DNA of 64,000 nt from Salinicola corii (GTDB taxonomy: Bacteria; Pseudomonadota; Gammaproteobacteria; Pseudomonadales; Halomonadaceae), in the NCBI RefSeq assembly GCF_008298015.1, contig NZ_VTPX01000006.1:204254-268253 (forward strand), read 5' to 3'. Positions 26,536 through 35,816 of the stretch are shown here, one piece after another (the first letter of the stretch is position 1; each line of letters starts with the position of its first letter). The notes beneath the pieces are model-generated. The model searched no databases, was not told where the DNA came from, and was given only the letters and a program-made list of their open reading frames with translations. A program made the translations under genes and the position numbers.

Positions 26536-27656
26536 AAGTTGCGCTGATATCGGACTGGCTCGTCTCGTACGCCGGTTCCGAGAAGGTCGAGGAAGCCATT
26601 CTGGGGCTATTTCCTCAAGCCGATGTCTTTACCTGTGTCTTCAATCGCGAGGCGTTCAAGGGAACCCGCTTCGAAAAAGCCCGGGTGACGGAGTCGTTCA
26701 TCGCCCGATTGCCTGGCGCGCTGAAACATTATCAAAAGTATCTGCCGCTAATGCCCCTGGCCGTCGAGCAGTTCGATCTCTCCGCATACGATGTCGTGAT
26801 ATCGAGCTCGCATGCGGTGGCCAAAGGGGTTCTTACGGGGCCGGATCAACTTCATATCTGTTACTGCCATACACCTATTCGTTATGCATGGGATTTTCAG
26901 CACCAGTATCTGAACGAGTCGGGCATGGGACGCGGTCCGAAAGGGTGGCTCGCGCGCTATCTGCTGCACCGGTTTCGCATCTGGGACGTTCGCACGGCGC
27001 ATGGCGTCGACCATTTCATCGCCAACTCCCGCTATATAGGCCGGCGGATCCGCAAGGTCTACGGCCGCGATGCCGATGTCATCTATCCGAATGTCGCCGT
27101 CAATGATTTTTCGCTGGTGCCCGAGAAGGAGTCTTTCTATCTGGCAGCGTCACGCCTGGTCCCCTACAAGCGCATCGACCTGGTGGTAGAGGCTTTTTCC
27201 CGGATGCCGGATCGCCAGCTCGTGGTGATCGGGGAGGGCGACCAGGAGGACAAGATTCGGCGAATGCTGACGCCCAATATCACTTTCCTCGGTCACCAGC
27301 CCTTTTCAGAACTTCGTGGCTACATGCAGCGCGCCAGGGCTTTCGTATTCGCCGCCGAAGAGGATTTCGGCATCATGCCGATCGAGGCCCAGGCCTGTGG
27401 CACGCCGGTGATTGCCTATGCTCGCGGTGGCGCGCTGGAAACCGTTCAGAATGGTAAGACGGGCTTCCACTTCGATCGCCAGACACCGGAATCAATCCGT
27501 GAAGCAGTCGAAAATTTCGAGACAAAAGGGGTATCATTCGGCGCCTCCGAAATCCGGCAGCATGCCGAGAGTTTTTCGCGTGAACGATTCGATCGGGAAA
27601 TGGAGGCATTCGTTCTGGAGCGGTGGGACGCCTTGAGGATGAAACGGGGGTTCTAG
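26532..27656 (+). CDS. Glycosyltransferase family 4, WbaZ-like (probable mannosyltransferase)
   Basis: 374-residue GT4 enzyme starting MKVALISDWLVSYAGSEKVE. It carries LHICYCHTPIRYAWDFQHQY, DHFIANSRYIGRRIRKVYGR, YLAASRLVPYKRIDLVVEAF and AAEEDFGIMPIEAQACGTPV, all typical of the WbaZ/WcaI-like mannosyltransferase group. ManC at 32068 would supply GDP-mannose, which supports mannose as substrate, but this is inference. It overlaps the preceding glycosyltransferase gene by 4 bp and lies about 90 bp before the initiating transferase gene. Confidence 0.86.
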   Translation: MKVALISDWLVSYAGSEKVEEAILGLFPQADVFTCVFNREAFKGTRFEKARVTESFIARLPGALKHYQKYLPLMPLAVEQFDLSAYDVVISSSHAVAKGVLTGPDQLHICYCHTPIRYAWDFQHQYLNESGMGRGPKGWLARYLLHRFRIWDVRTAHGVDHFIANSRYIGRRIRKVYGRDADVIYPNVAVNDFSLVPEKESFYLAASRLVPYKRIDLVVEAFSRMPDRQLVVIGEGDQEDKIRRMLTPNITFLGHQPFSELRGYMQRARAFVFAAEEDFGIMPIEAQACGTPVIAYARGGALETVQNGKTGFHFDRQTPESIREAVENFETKGVSFGASEIRQHAESFSRERFDREMEAFVLERWDALRMKRGF

Positions 27657-27747
27657 GCTGGGCGGCCGAGGTTTGGCTGTCGGCCATGAGTCGCGGCGAC
27701 GGACCGATGAGCGTTGTCTTTATCGGAGGCGTGAGGATTGGGAGAGG

Positions 27748-29148
27748 ATGATGTCGCCTGCAGAGGAGAGGTCGCGGCCCCGAGGTCACGACTGGTTGAT
27801 GGCCCTGCTGTCTCGCGGGGTAGATTTCTGTGCCGTGCTGCTGGCCGGGTGGGCCGCCTATGCGTGGCGATTCGAAAGTGTGGTCGTCCATTACGAGCGA
27901 TACCAGTGGGCGCTCCTGGTGGGCGGTCTTATCCAGCTTTGGATGTTCCCGCTATTCGGGCTCTACCGGTCCTGGCGGGGGCGTCGCTGGCTGGCCATGG
28001 TCGCGAAGCTCGTCGCGGCCTATCTGGCCTGGGGCGCGGCAATTGCCGTGGTGATGTTCGCGTTTCAATTGTTCGACTACTCGCGTATCTGGCTGCTGGG
28101 ATGGATGCTGCTGGCCCTCGCGCTTTCCACCAGCGCGCGCGGGATCGCTTATCCGTTGATCGCGAGCCTGCGCAAGCATGGCCGGAACCAGCGCAAGGTT
28201 TTATTGATCGGGGATGCTTTGTCGTGTCGCAACGCTTTCTACGCCCTGCGCCGGGATCCGGGGCAGGGATTCGATGTCGCTCGCGTTCTGGTCCTGGATT
28301 ACGGTCTCGGGCGGCGGCTCAAGAAATACCAGGGAGTTGTCGATAACTATGAGTTCGGACGACGTATCACGGTCGAGGAGGACGAAGTCTGGGTGTGTCT
28401 GCCGCTTTCCCGCGGGAATGATGCGCATCGCATCATCGATGCGCTGGATACGGTCACTGCCAATATTCGCCTGATGCCGAACCTGTCGGATTTGCGCCTG
28501 ATCAATCACAGCACGTCGGTCATCGCCGGGCAGCATCTCATCGATGTGTGCTGTTCGCCGATGACCGGGTGGCGGCGGATGAAGAAGCGGATCCTGGATG
28601 TGGTGCTGTCCAGTTTGATTCTGGTGGCGATCGCCCCCCTGCTCCTGATTCTGGCACTGGGGGTGCGGGTCAGCTCGAAAGGCCCGATCTTCTATCGGCA
28701 GGAGCGCGTCAGTTGGAACGGCCGACCGTTCTGGATGCTGAAGTTCCGCTCCATGCACGTCGATACCGAGCAGGCCGGTGTGGATTGGGGCGGTGCGAGG
28801 AACAAAGCGACGACACGTTTCGGGGCCTTCCTGAGGCGGACCAGCCTCGACGAACTGCCCCAGTTCATCAACGTGCTCCGCGGGGACATGTCCATCGTCG
28901 GCCCGCGACCGGAGCGCACGATCTTCGTCGAGCGCTTCAAGCACGAGATACCGGGCTACATGCAGAAGCACATGGTCAAGGCCGGCATCACCGGGTGGGC
29001 CCAGATCAACGGCTGGCGTGGAGACACGGATCTCAACAAGCGGATCGAGTACGATCTCTGGTATATCGAGAACTGGTCTCTGTGGCTCGATTTGAGAATC
29101 ATTCTGCTGACGTTCTTCCGGGGGTTCACGAATCCCCACGCCTATTGA
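27748..29148 (+). CDS. wcaJ: Undecaprenyl-phosphate sugar-1-phosphate transferase (WcaJ-type)
   Basis: Initiating phosphoglycosyltransferase that loads the first sugar phosphate, probably glucose-1-P, onto undecaprenyl phosphate. From ATG 27748 (GGGAGAGG directly upstream) it has 466 residues, the usual WcaJ length. Four N-terminal membrane segments (about 15-140) are followed by a CoA_binding_3-like domain and the C-terminal bacterial sugar-transferase domain (from about 270). Motifs are KRILDVVLSSLILVAIAPLL, FYRQERVSWNGRPFWMLKFR, TSLDELPQFINVLRGDMSIV, GPRPER and the end NPHAY. An intrinsic terminator follows the gene. Confidence 0.92.
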   Translation: MMSPAEERSRPRGHDWLMALLSRGVDFCAVLLAGWAAYAWRFESVVVHYERYQWALLVGGLIQLWMFPLFGLYRSWRGRRWLAMVAKLVAAYLAWGAAIAVVMFAFQLFDYSRIWLLGWMLLALALSTSARGIAYPLIASLRKHGRNQRKVLLIGDALSCRNAFYALRRDPGQGFDVARVLVLDYGLGRRLKKYQGVVDNYEFGRRITVEEDEVWVCLPLSRGNDAHRIIDALDTVTANIRLMPNLSDLRLINHSTSVIAGQHLIDVCCSPMTGWRRMKKRILDVVLSSLILVAIAPLLLILALGVRVSSKGPIFYRQERVSWNGRPFWMLKFRSMHVDTEQAGVDWGGARNKATTRFGAFLRRTSLDELPQFINVLRGDMSIVGPRPERTIFVERFKHEIPGYMQKHMVKAGITGWAQINGWRGDTDLNKRIEYDLWYIENWSLWLDLRIILLTFFRGFTNPHAY

Positions 29149-29204
29149 GGGCGGTTGGCTGGCACGATATCCGTGAATGTTCGTTTCGAGATAGGTGACT
29201 TGTG

Positions 29205-29226
29205 ACGCCGCCCACGCGGCGTTTTC
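29205..29226 (+). terminator. Intrinsic terminator after wcaJ
   Basis: 7-bp stem ACGCCGC / GCGGCGT with loop CCAC followed by TTTT (to 29225), 56 bp after the wcaJ stop. It probably ends or attenuates the transcript of the first part of exopolysaccharide block 1 before the second Wzy-type gene. Confidence 0.75.
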
Positions 29227-29257
29227 CGCTTTCAAGTGTGAAGCATGAGGGAAAGGC

Positions 29258-30571
29258 ATGGGTTGGTACTGCCCTAGGGGTGTCTGGTGGTTCGGCTTTT
29301 CACTGCTGCTGGTCTATGCCGCCTTCGGGATCGCCGCACATTCGTTGAAGGACGTCATCGAACCTTACATGGCGTTTCTGGGACTGGCCGCGTTACTGGT
29401 TTACGGCGGTTGGCGGCGGAAGAGCGTGGCACTGGTCCTGCTGGTGGCGATCTGCGTGGTCCAGATCGTCAGCTGGTGGCTCGCCATCGCCGATCATCCG
29501 CAGTGGGCCAGGCCCAACCCCGATACGGAGAGGCTGGCGAAGCTGTTCATCTTCATTGCCATCGCCTGGTGGTTGAGAGGGAGCCTGCGCCATGTCTTCT
29601 GGGTCTGGGGTCTCGCCCTGGCGGCCTTCCTGTTGACGACGGTCGTTCTCCCCGAAGGGCGTGAGTCTTGGATCATCGGCTTGCAGGGGGAGCGCGTCGG
29701 GTTCGGGATCCAGAATAACCAGCACGCCTCGATGCTGTTTGGCGTCGCGCTGCTCGGGCTCTGTATCTTTGCCCGACGGTTCTGCTGGTCCGGCGGTTTT
29801 CGCCGGGGCCGCGCATGCGTCTGGTCCGGCATGATGCTGATGGTGCTGGTGGGTATCCTGTTCGGCCAGACTCGGGCCGTCTGGTTGGCGCTGTTCGTCT
29901 CCGCGATCGTCGCCTTGCTCGCGGTCGGGGTTTACGCCAAAAGACGCTATCATGTCCGCCTGCTCAACCGGATGACCGTGGGGATCGGCGCCGGTCTGTT
30001 TCTGGCAGCCGTGATCGTTACGGTGCTATTCGGTCATGTACTGACCGACCGGGTGTTGGCGGAAGATCAGATTATCGCGCAGTTGCTGTCGGGACGACTG
30101 GATACGTTGCCCTATTCCAGCATCGGCATTCGCGTTCACTCCTGGGTCGCGGCCACCCAGTGGATCGGCGAAAGGCCTTGGATCGGATGGGGCAGCAACG
30201 GGCGCGAACTGGTGATCGAGCACACGCCCTGGTTGCCGGAGTATGTGAAAACCCACTTTGGACATTTGCACAATTTCCTGCTGGAGACGCTGGTCAATTA
30301 CGGCGTTCTGGGGCTCGCCTGCATGATCGGCCTGATGGCATGGGTCGGAACCATCACCTGGAGAGCCTGGTCCCGGGGCGACATGCCCAACGACGTGGCG
30401 CTGTTCGCGGTGGCGTTCTTCTGCTATTGGCTGATCGTCAATCAGTTCGAGTCCTATCTCTCGTTCTGGACCGGCATCTATGTCCACAATCTGATCGTGG
30501 CGGGGTTGGTCACGCTTTACTGGCGTTCACCCGCCGATCCGCGCCGCGTCGTCGAAAACCGATTACCATAG
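29258..30571 (+). CDS. O-antigen ligase / Wzy family protein (second copy in cluster)
   Basis: 437-residue inner-membrane protein with about ten to eleven helices. The ATG is preceded by GAGGGAAAGG. The family's large periplasmic loop contains [20 protein letters not shown] followed by PWIGWGSNG and [20 protein letters not shown], a Wzy_C/ligase signature. [14 protein letters not shown] fits the preceding helix pattern. Two such proteins in one cluster (also 20048) suggest one polymerase and one ligase, or two polymers; sequence alone cannot divide the roles. It is separated from wcaJ by a terminator and lies 91 bp before ugd. Confidence 0.85.
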   Translation: MGWYCPRGVWWFGFSLLLVYAAFGIAAHSLKDVIEPYMAFLGLAALLVYGGWRRKSVALVLLVAICVVQIVSWWLAIADHPQWARPNPDTERLAKLFIFIAIAWWLRGSLRHVFWVWGLALAAFLLTTVVLPEGRESWIIGLQGERVGFGIQNNQHASMLFGVALLGLCIFARRFCWSGGFRRGRACVWSGMMLMVLVGILFGQTRAVWLALFVSAIVALLAVGVYAKRRYHVRLLNRMTVGIGAGLFLAAVIVTVLFGHVLTDRVLAEDQIIAQLLSGRLDTLPYSSIGIRVHSWVAATQWIGERPWIGWGSNGRELVIEHTPWLPEYVKTHFGHLHNFLLETLVNYGVLGLACMIGLMAWVGTITWRAWSRGDMPNDVALFAVAFFCYWLIVNQFESYLSFWTGIYVHNLIVAGLVTLYWRSPADPRRVVENRLP

Positions 30572-30662
30572 ACCACAATCGCCAGACGGCGACCGCGACA
30601 CGCACACGGGATCGCGATGTCGCGGCTCGCGCTTTTTTCATCCGATGGTTGAAGGGATAGCA

Positions 30663-32018
30663 ATGCGAATCACGATTTTCGGTACCGGATATGTCGGCTT
30701 GGTCACCGGAGCCTGTCTGGCCGATGCCGGCCATGAAGTCATGTGCATGGATATCGATGCACAGAAGGTCGCCCGACTCAAGCAGGGCGAAATTCCGATT
30801 TACGAGCCCGGACTGGAAACGCTGGTTACCGAGAACGTCGGCCAGCAGCGGCTGCTGTTCACCACCGATGCCGCGGAAGCGGTCGCGTTCGGCACACTGC
30901 AGTTCATTGCCGTGGGCACGCCGCCGGATGAGGACGGTAGCGCCGACTTGCAGTACGTGCTGGCGGTGGCCAAGACCATCGGACAGCACATGGAGGACTA
31001 CAAGGTCGTGGTCGACAAGTCCACGGTCCCTGTCGGTACGGCGGATCGGGTTCACGAGGCCATTGCCGGGGCCTTGGGCGAGCGCGGCGTGTCGCTCGAC
31101 TTCGATGTCTGTTCGAACCCGGAGTTTCTGAAGGAGGGGGCCGCCATCGAGGATTTCACCCATGGCGCGCGCATCGTCGTGGGTACCGATTCGGAGCGGG
31201 TCAAAGCGCTGATGCGCGAGTGCTATGCGCCTTACAACCGGCGCGTCGAGAAATTGATGTTCATGGACGTGCGCAGCGCGGAACTGACCAAGTATGCCGC
31301 CAATGCGATGTTGGCGACCAAGATCAGTTTCATGAACGAGATCGCGAATCTCGCCGAGCGGCTGGGGGCGGATATCGAGCAGGTTCGCCGGGGCATCGGG
31401 AGCGACCCGCGAATCGGCTATCACTTCATCTACCCTGGTTGCGGTTATGGCGGCTCCTGCTTTCCGAAGGACGTCCAGGCGCTGGCGCGGACCGCCAGCC
31501 AGATCGGATACGATCCGCAGTTGCTCAATGCCGTCGAGGCGGTCAACGACCGCCAGAAATCGACCCTGTTCGAGAAGCTCGGCCAGGCGTTCGATGGCCA
31601 ACTGGACGGCAAGACGGTGGCGGTCTGGGGGCTGGCGTTCAAACCCAATACCGACGACATGCGCGAAGCCCCGAGCCGCCACCTGATGGAAGCGCTCTGG
31701 GCCGCTGGCGCCAGGGTTCGGGCGTACGACCCGGAAGCCATGGAAGAGTGTCGACGCATTTACGGCGAGCGCGACGACCTGACGCTGGTCGGGGGGCGCG
31801 ACGAAGCGCTGCAAGGGTCGGATGCGCTGGTGATCTGCACCGAGTGGAAATCCTTCCGGACGGTGGATTTCGCCCATCTGCACCGCACGCTGCGGACACC
31901 GGTCATCGTGGATGGTCGCAACCTGTTCGAACCCGATCAGGTTCGTGCCGCAGGCCTGCTCTATTTTGCGGTGGGCCGCGGCGATTCGCTACGTATCAGC
32001 GGCCGTCCGGCGCACTGA
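30663..32018 (+). CDS. ugd: UDP-glucose 6-dehydrogenase
   Basis: Oxidises UDP-glucose to UDP-glucuronate with two NAD+, supplying the acidic sugar of the polymer. The ATG at 30663 has GAAGGGA seven bases upstream and yields 451 residues, normal for bacterial UGD; an upstream in-frame ATG at 30645 is not needed. The NAD-binding motif [20 protein letters not shown] is at the start. The catalytic cysteine is in [19 protein letters not shown] (near 260), and the C-terminal domain has [21 protein letters not shown]-mannose dehydrogenase is related, but the motif contexts favour UGD. Confidence 0.92.
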   Translation: MRITIFGTGYVGLVTGACLADAGHEVMCMDIDAQKVARLKQGEIPIYEPGLETLVTENVGQQRLLFTTDAAEAVAFGTLQFIAVGTPPDEDGSADLQYVLAVAKTIGQHMEDYKVVVDKSTVPVGTADRVHEAIAGALGERGVSLDFDVCSNPEFLKEGAAIEDFTHGARIVVGTDSERVKALMRECYAPYNRRVEKLMFMDVRSAELTKYAANAMLATKISFMNEIANLAERLGADIEQVRRGIGSDPRIGYHFIYPGCGYGGSCFPKDVQALARTASQIGYDPQLLNAVEAVNDRQKSTLFEKLGQAFDGQLDGKTVAVWGLAFKPNTDDMREAPSRHLMEALWAAGARVRAYDPEAMEECRRIYGERDDLTLVGGRDEALQGSDALVICTEWKSFRTVDFAHLHRTLRTPVIVDGRNLFEPDQVRAAGLLYFAVGRGDSLRISGRPAH

Positions 32019-32067
32019 GCGCCCGACCATGCCCAGCCCGACAACCGAGCGCGAAGGAGAGACAAGG

Positions 32068-33474
32068 ATGCTCATACCCGTGGTATTGGCCGGCGGTGCC
32101 GGCACGCGTCTGTGGCCGATGTCCCGCGCGAGTCACCCCAAACAGTTTCTGCCCATCAGCGGGCGTCGCAGCATGCTGGTGGAAACGCTGGCGCGGTTCG
32201 ATTCACTGTCGCCCGCGGCGCCGATCGTCGTCTGCCAGGATGCCCATCGCTTCCTGGTGGCCGAGCAGCTGCGCGAGGCGGGCGTGACCGGCGATATCCT
32301 GCTCGAGCCGGCGCTGCGCAACACTGCACCGGCGATTGCCCTGGCGGCGTTGCAAGCCTTTGACCGGGACGAGAATGCGCTGATGCTGGTGTTGCCGGCC
32401 GATCACGCGGTGGCCGACCCGAAGGCGCTGATCGAGGCGATAGCGCCGGCGCGGGCGGCGGCGGAGCAGGGCCGGCTGGTGACGTTCGGCGTGTCGCCGA
32501 CGCGGGCGGAGACCGGCTACGGCTATATCGAAGCCGCGGAGACTCCGAGCGCCGATAGCGCGGTGCCGATCCGGCGCTTCGTCGAGAAACCGGATGCGGA
32601 GACCGCGCAGTCCTATCTCGACAGCGGCCGCTACCTCTGGAACAGCGGCATGTTCCTGATGCGGGCGGACCGCTACCTGCAGGCCCTGGAGCGGCAGCGG
32701 TCGGCCATGCTCTCGGCTGTGAAATCGGCCTGGGAGGCGCGCCAGGTCGATCTCGATTTCCTCAGGGTGGGAGCGGAGGCCTTCAGTGCCTGCGAGGCCG
32801 AGTCGATCGATTATGCCGTGATGGAGGACGCCCCGGACGCCAGCGTGGTCGCGCTGGATGCTGGCTGGTCGGACGTCGGCTCCTGGCAGTCGCTATGGGA
32901 AATCTCCGCCCGGGACGAGGACGACAACGCGCTGCGTGGGGATGTGATCGTCGACGGCGTGAGCGGGAGCCTGATCCACAGCGAGAGCCGCCTGGTGGCT
33001 GCGATCGGCGTGAGTGACCTGATGATCGTCGAGACGCCGGATGCCGTGATGGTGGCGCATCGCGACGCCTCGCAGGCGGTCAAGCGCGTTGCCGAGACGC
33101 TCAAGCGCCAGAATCGCACCGAATGGGATCAGCACCGTCGCGTCCACCGGCCGTGGGGCAGTTACGACGGCGTGCACGCCGCGGAGCGATACCAGGTCAA
33201 GCAGATCAGCGTGCGGCCGGGCGGCCGGCTGTCGCTCCAGAAGCATTTCCATCGTGCCGAGCACTGGATCGTGGTGCGCGGTACGGCACGGGTGACGCGG
33301 GGCGAGGAGACCTTCCTGCTGGAGGAGAATCAGTCGACCTACATCCCGCTGGGCGTGGTCCATCGTCTCGAGAACCCTGGCAAGATCGAGCTGGAGCTGA
33401 TCGAAGTCCAGAGCGGCAGCTACCTAGGCGAGGATGACATCGAGCGCTTCGACGACGTCTACCGCCGGGATTGA
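32068..33474 (+). CDS. manC: Mannose-1-phosphate guanylyltransferase / mannose-6-phosphate isomerase
   Basis: Bifunctional type II enzyme of 468 residues (ManC/CpsB/AlgA) making GDP-mannose from fructose-6-P with help of phosphomannomutase. The ATG at 32068 follows GAAGGAGAGACAAGG. The nucleotidyltransferase part has LAGGAGTRLWPMSR at the start and RRFVEKPDAE. The C-terminal cupin isomerase domain has RPWGSYDGVH and KQISVRPGGRLSLQKHFHRA, then EHWIVVRGTARVT. It lies 49 bp after ugd in the same direction and closes block 1. A convergent TctC gene follows after 49 bp. Confidence 0.93.
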   Translation: MLIPVVLAGGAGTRLWPMSRASHPKQFLPISGRRSMLVETLARFDSLSPAAPIVVCQDAHRFLVAEQLREAGVTGDILLEPALRNTAPAIALAALQAFDRDENALMLVLPADHAVADPKALIEAIAPARAAAEQGRLVTFGVSPTRAETGYGYIEAAETPSADSAVPIRRFVEKPDAETAQSYLDSGRYLWNSGMFLMRADRYLQALERQRSAMLSAVKSAWEARQVDLDFLRVGAEAFSACEAESIDYAVMEDAPDASVVALDAGWSDVGSWQSLWEISARDEDDNALRGDVIVDGVSGSLIHSESRLVAAIGVSDLMIVETPDAVMVAHRDASQAVKRVAETLKRQNRTEWDQHRRVHRPWGSYDGVHAAERYQVKQISVRPGGRLSLQKHFHRAEHWIVVRGTARVTRGEETFLLEENQSTYIPLGVVHRLENPGKIELELIEVQSGSYLGEDDIERFDDVYRRD

Positions 33475-33523
33475 GCGGTGGCGCCGCCGTCGCCGGACAC
33501 GACGACAGCGGCTGCCAGGCGGG

Positions 33524-34495
33524 TTACCGGGACAGACCGATCTGGCGCGAGATATCGCTGATCTGGGCGATCTGGTCGTTGACGAAGGCCGTGAAGGCCT
33601 CTCCATGCATCTCGAACGGCATCAGGCCGTTCTGCGTCATCACGCTCTTCCACTCGTCGCTGGCGTATAGCGTATCGATGGTGTCGACCCACCAGTCGTA
33701 GGCGTCGTCGGAAACCTCCGCCGGCATGTAGAAGCCGCGCCAGTTGGGGGCGATGGTGTCGATTCCCTGCTCGCGCGCCGTCGGCCACTCGTGCAGCTTG
33801 CCGGGCAGGCGCTCCTCGGAGAGGATCGCCAGGGGGCGCAGGTCGCCGGACTCGATGAAGCTGATCACTTCCGAAATGTCGCCGGTGAAGGCATCGACGT
33901 GGCCGCCCAGGGTCTGTGTCACCGCCTCGCCGCCGCCGTTGTAACCGAGATAGGGAATGCGCGCCAGGTCGTCGACGCCCGCGGCATCGGCCGCCATCAG
34001 CAGCTTGAGATGGTCCCAGCCGCCGGTGAAGGTCAGTGCCCGGGGGTTCTCCTTCAGCGCCTGCATGACGTCGGAGAGCGACTGATACGGCGAGTCGGCG
34101 GCGACGGCGATGACCCCGTAGTCCGCGCCCAGCGTCCCGATCCAGTTGACCATGCTGGCGCCCATCCCGGGAAACTGGCCGCGAGCCAGGCCGGTGGTGG
34201 TCACGGTGCTGGCGGCGACGATCAGGTTCTCTTGGCCGGCACGTTTCTGAACCACGTGAGAGAAGCCGACACCGCCACTGGCTCCTGGCATGTTGGTGGT
34301 CTGGACGTTGCCGTCCACCAGGTCCAGGTCGCCGAGCACCCGACCCACGGAGCGGCAGGTGAAATCCCAGCCGCCGCCGGGATTGGCGGGGGCGATGCAA
34401 TCCACCTTTCCCGTCTGTTCGAACGCCTGGGTGGTGCTGGCGGCACTCCAGAGCAGGCCGCCCAGGATGAGCGTCCCGAGGTGAGGTTTGATCAT
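33524..34495 (-). CDS. TctC/Bug-family periplasmic substrate-binding protein
   Basis: 323 residues with a signal peptide (MIKPHLGTLILGGLLWSAAS, cleavage near TQA-FE) and the Bug/TctC fold: KVDCIAPANPGGGWDFTCRS near the N-terminus, MPGASGGVGFSHVV and YNGGGEAVTQTLGGHVDAF. These proteins bind carboxylates for tripartite tricarboxylate transporters or serve as sensors. No tctA or tctB gene is nearby, so it is an orphan in this window. It is located next to the LysR/CoA-transferase/lyase genes, so its ligand may be the dicarboxylate they metabolise; this is inference. Confidence 0.9.
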   Translation of the reverse strand: MIKPHLGTLILGGLLWSAASTTQAFEQTGKVDCIAPANPGGGWDFTCRSVGRVLGDLDLVDGNVQTTNMPGASGGVGFSHVVQKRAGQENLIVAASTVTTTGLARGQFPGMGASMVNWIGTLGADYGVIAVAADSPYQSLSDVMQALKENPRALTFTGGWDHLKLLMAADAAGVDDLARIPYLGYNGGGEAVTQTLGGHVDAFTGDISEVISFIESGDLRPLAILSEERLPGKLHEWPTAREQGIDTIAPNWRGFYMPAEVSDDAYDWWVDTIDTLYASDEWKSVMTQNGLMPFEMHGEAFTAFVNDQIAQISDISRQIGLSR

Positions 34496-34715
34496 GGCGC
34501 GTTCCTCTTGATCTTGTTATCGATCGTCGTCTGGTGATCGATCGGCAGGGATGAGTCCCGTCCCGCTGCCGTCCTCCGCCAACGGGCGGGCAGGGGCGAC
34601 AGCAGACGCTAGAGGACTGTAGCGAGCGGCGGAGAGGGGAAAAATTGGTTTCTGGGCAAGCGAGGCTTCGCGCTTTTCGAAGGGTTTACACCTTGGTCGC
34701 AATGATCGCCGCGGC

Positions 34716-35633
34716 TCAGGTCGCCGCGGCTTCGCGCTCCCGGGTCTCCGCGCCGACCAGGTGGTCGACCATCTGGCGGGCGATCAGCGGCAGCGCCTCC
34801 AGGTCACGGACACCGATGACCAGTTCGCGCTCCGCCCACTCGTCGACCAGCGGCACTGTCGCCAGGGAGAGGCTCTCCCGATAGGCGGCGACGGCCCGGG
34901 CGGGCAGGATGCCGATCCCCATCCCGCGGTCGATCATGCGGCAGATACCCTCGAAGCTGCGCACCTGGATGCGCATCCGCAGTGGCCGTGACAGCCGCTG
35001 AGAATCCTGGTGCAGCAGGGCGTGGAGCGACGAGTCCTGTTCCAGTCCGATGAAGTCGTGATCCAGGGTCTCGGCGAAAGCCAGCCGTTGTCGGCTCGCC
35101 AGCGGATGGTCCCGCGCGGTGACCAGCACCAGCCGGTCCCGGCGGTAGGGCTGGATCGCAAGGCCCTCGGCGGGAATGTGCGCGGAGAAGATGCCGATGT
35201 CGGTGAGGCCGTCGCGAACGGCCGTGATGATCTCGTGACTCAGGCGCTCCTGCATGTCGATGCGGATCTGCGGGTAGCGCCAGGTGAAATCGCTCAGGTC
35301 GTCGGGCAGGAACTCGATGACCGCGGAGGTGTTGGCGTGCAGGCGCACGTGCCCCCGGATCCCCACGCTGTATTCGCTGAGGTCGGCGTTGAGATGGTCG
35401 AGGCTATCCAGCATGTGGCGGGCGTGATGGAGGAGCGCGTGCCCGGCGGGTGTCAGCTCGACGCCGCGCGGGCGTCGATAGAGCAGCGTGGTCGAGAGCT
35501 GCGCCTCGAGATCGCTGATGCGCTTGCTGACGGCCGCCAGCGCCAGGTGCTCGCGCTCGGCGGCGCGGGTCAGGCTCCGCAGGTCGGCGATGGCGACGAA
35601 CAGCTTGAGCGTGGTGAAGTCGATTCGCTTCAT
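34716..35633 (-). CDS. LysR-family transcriptional regulator
   Basis: 305 residues with the LysR winged helix at 1-65 (FTTLKLFVAIADLRSLTRAA, VSKRISDLEAQL, LYRRPRGVELTPAGHALL) and a periplasmic-binding-like effector domain from about 90 (RGHVRLHANTSAVIEFLPDD). It is transcribed away from the CoA-transferase gene at 35817 with a 183-bp shared promoter region, the usual LysR arrangement for control of the divergent operon and itself. The inducer is unknown, probably a substrate or CoA ester of that operon. Confidence 0.92.
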   Translation of the reverse strand: MKRIDFTTLKLFVAIADLRSLTRAAEREHLALAAVSKRISDLEAQLSTTLLYRRPRGVELTPAGHALLHHARHMLDSLDHLNADLSEYSVGIRGHVRLHANTSAVIEFLPDDLSDFTWRYPQIRIDMQERLSHEIITAVRDGLTDIGIFSAHIPAEGLAIQPYRRDRLVLVTARDHPLASRQRLAFAETLDHDFIGLEQDSSLHALLHQDSQRLSRPLRMRIQVRSFEGICRMIDRGMGIGILPARAVAAYRESLSLATVPLVDEWAERELVIGVRDLEALPLIARQMVDHLVGAETREREAAAT

Positions 35634-35816
35634 GGTGGCGGCATCTGTGTGGCGACGAGGACCCGGCCACTCTATCGTTCGCGATGGACGAAGCCTAGCT
35701 TGACGATCGCCTAATTGTGGCGGCCCCGAGGCTGGGTCACGCTGCCGCTATCAATGAACGACCATGCCGGCAGCGACTCAAGAGAGGTGCTGCCGAACGT
35801 CACGAAGGAGAGCGAT

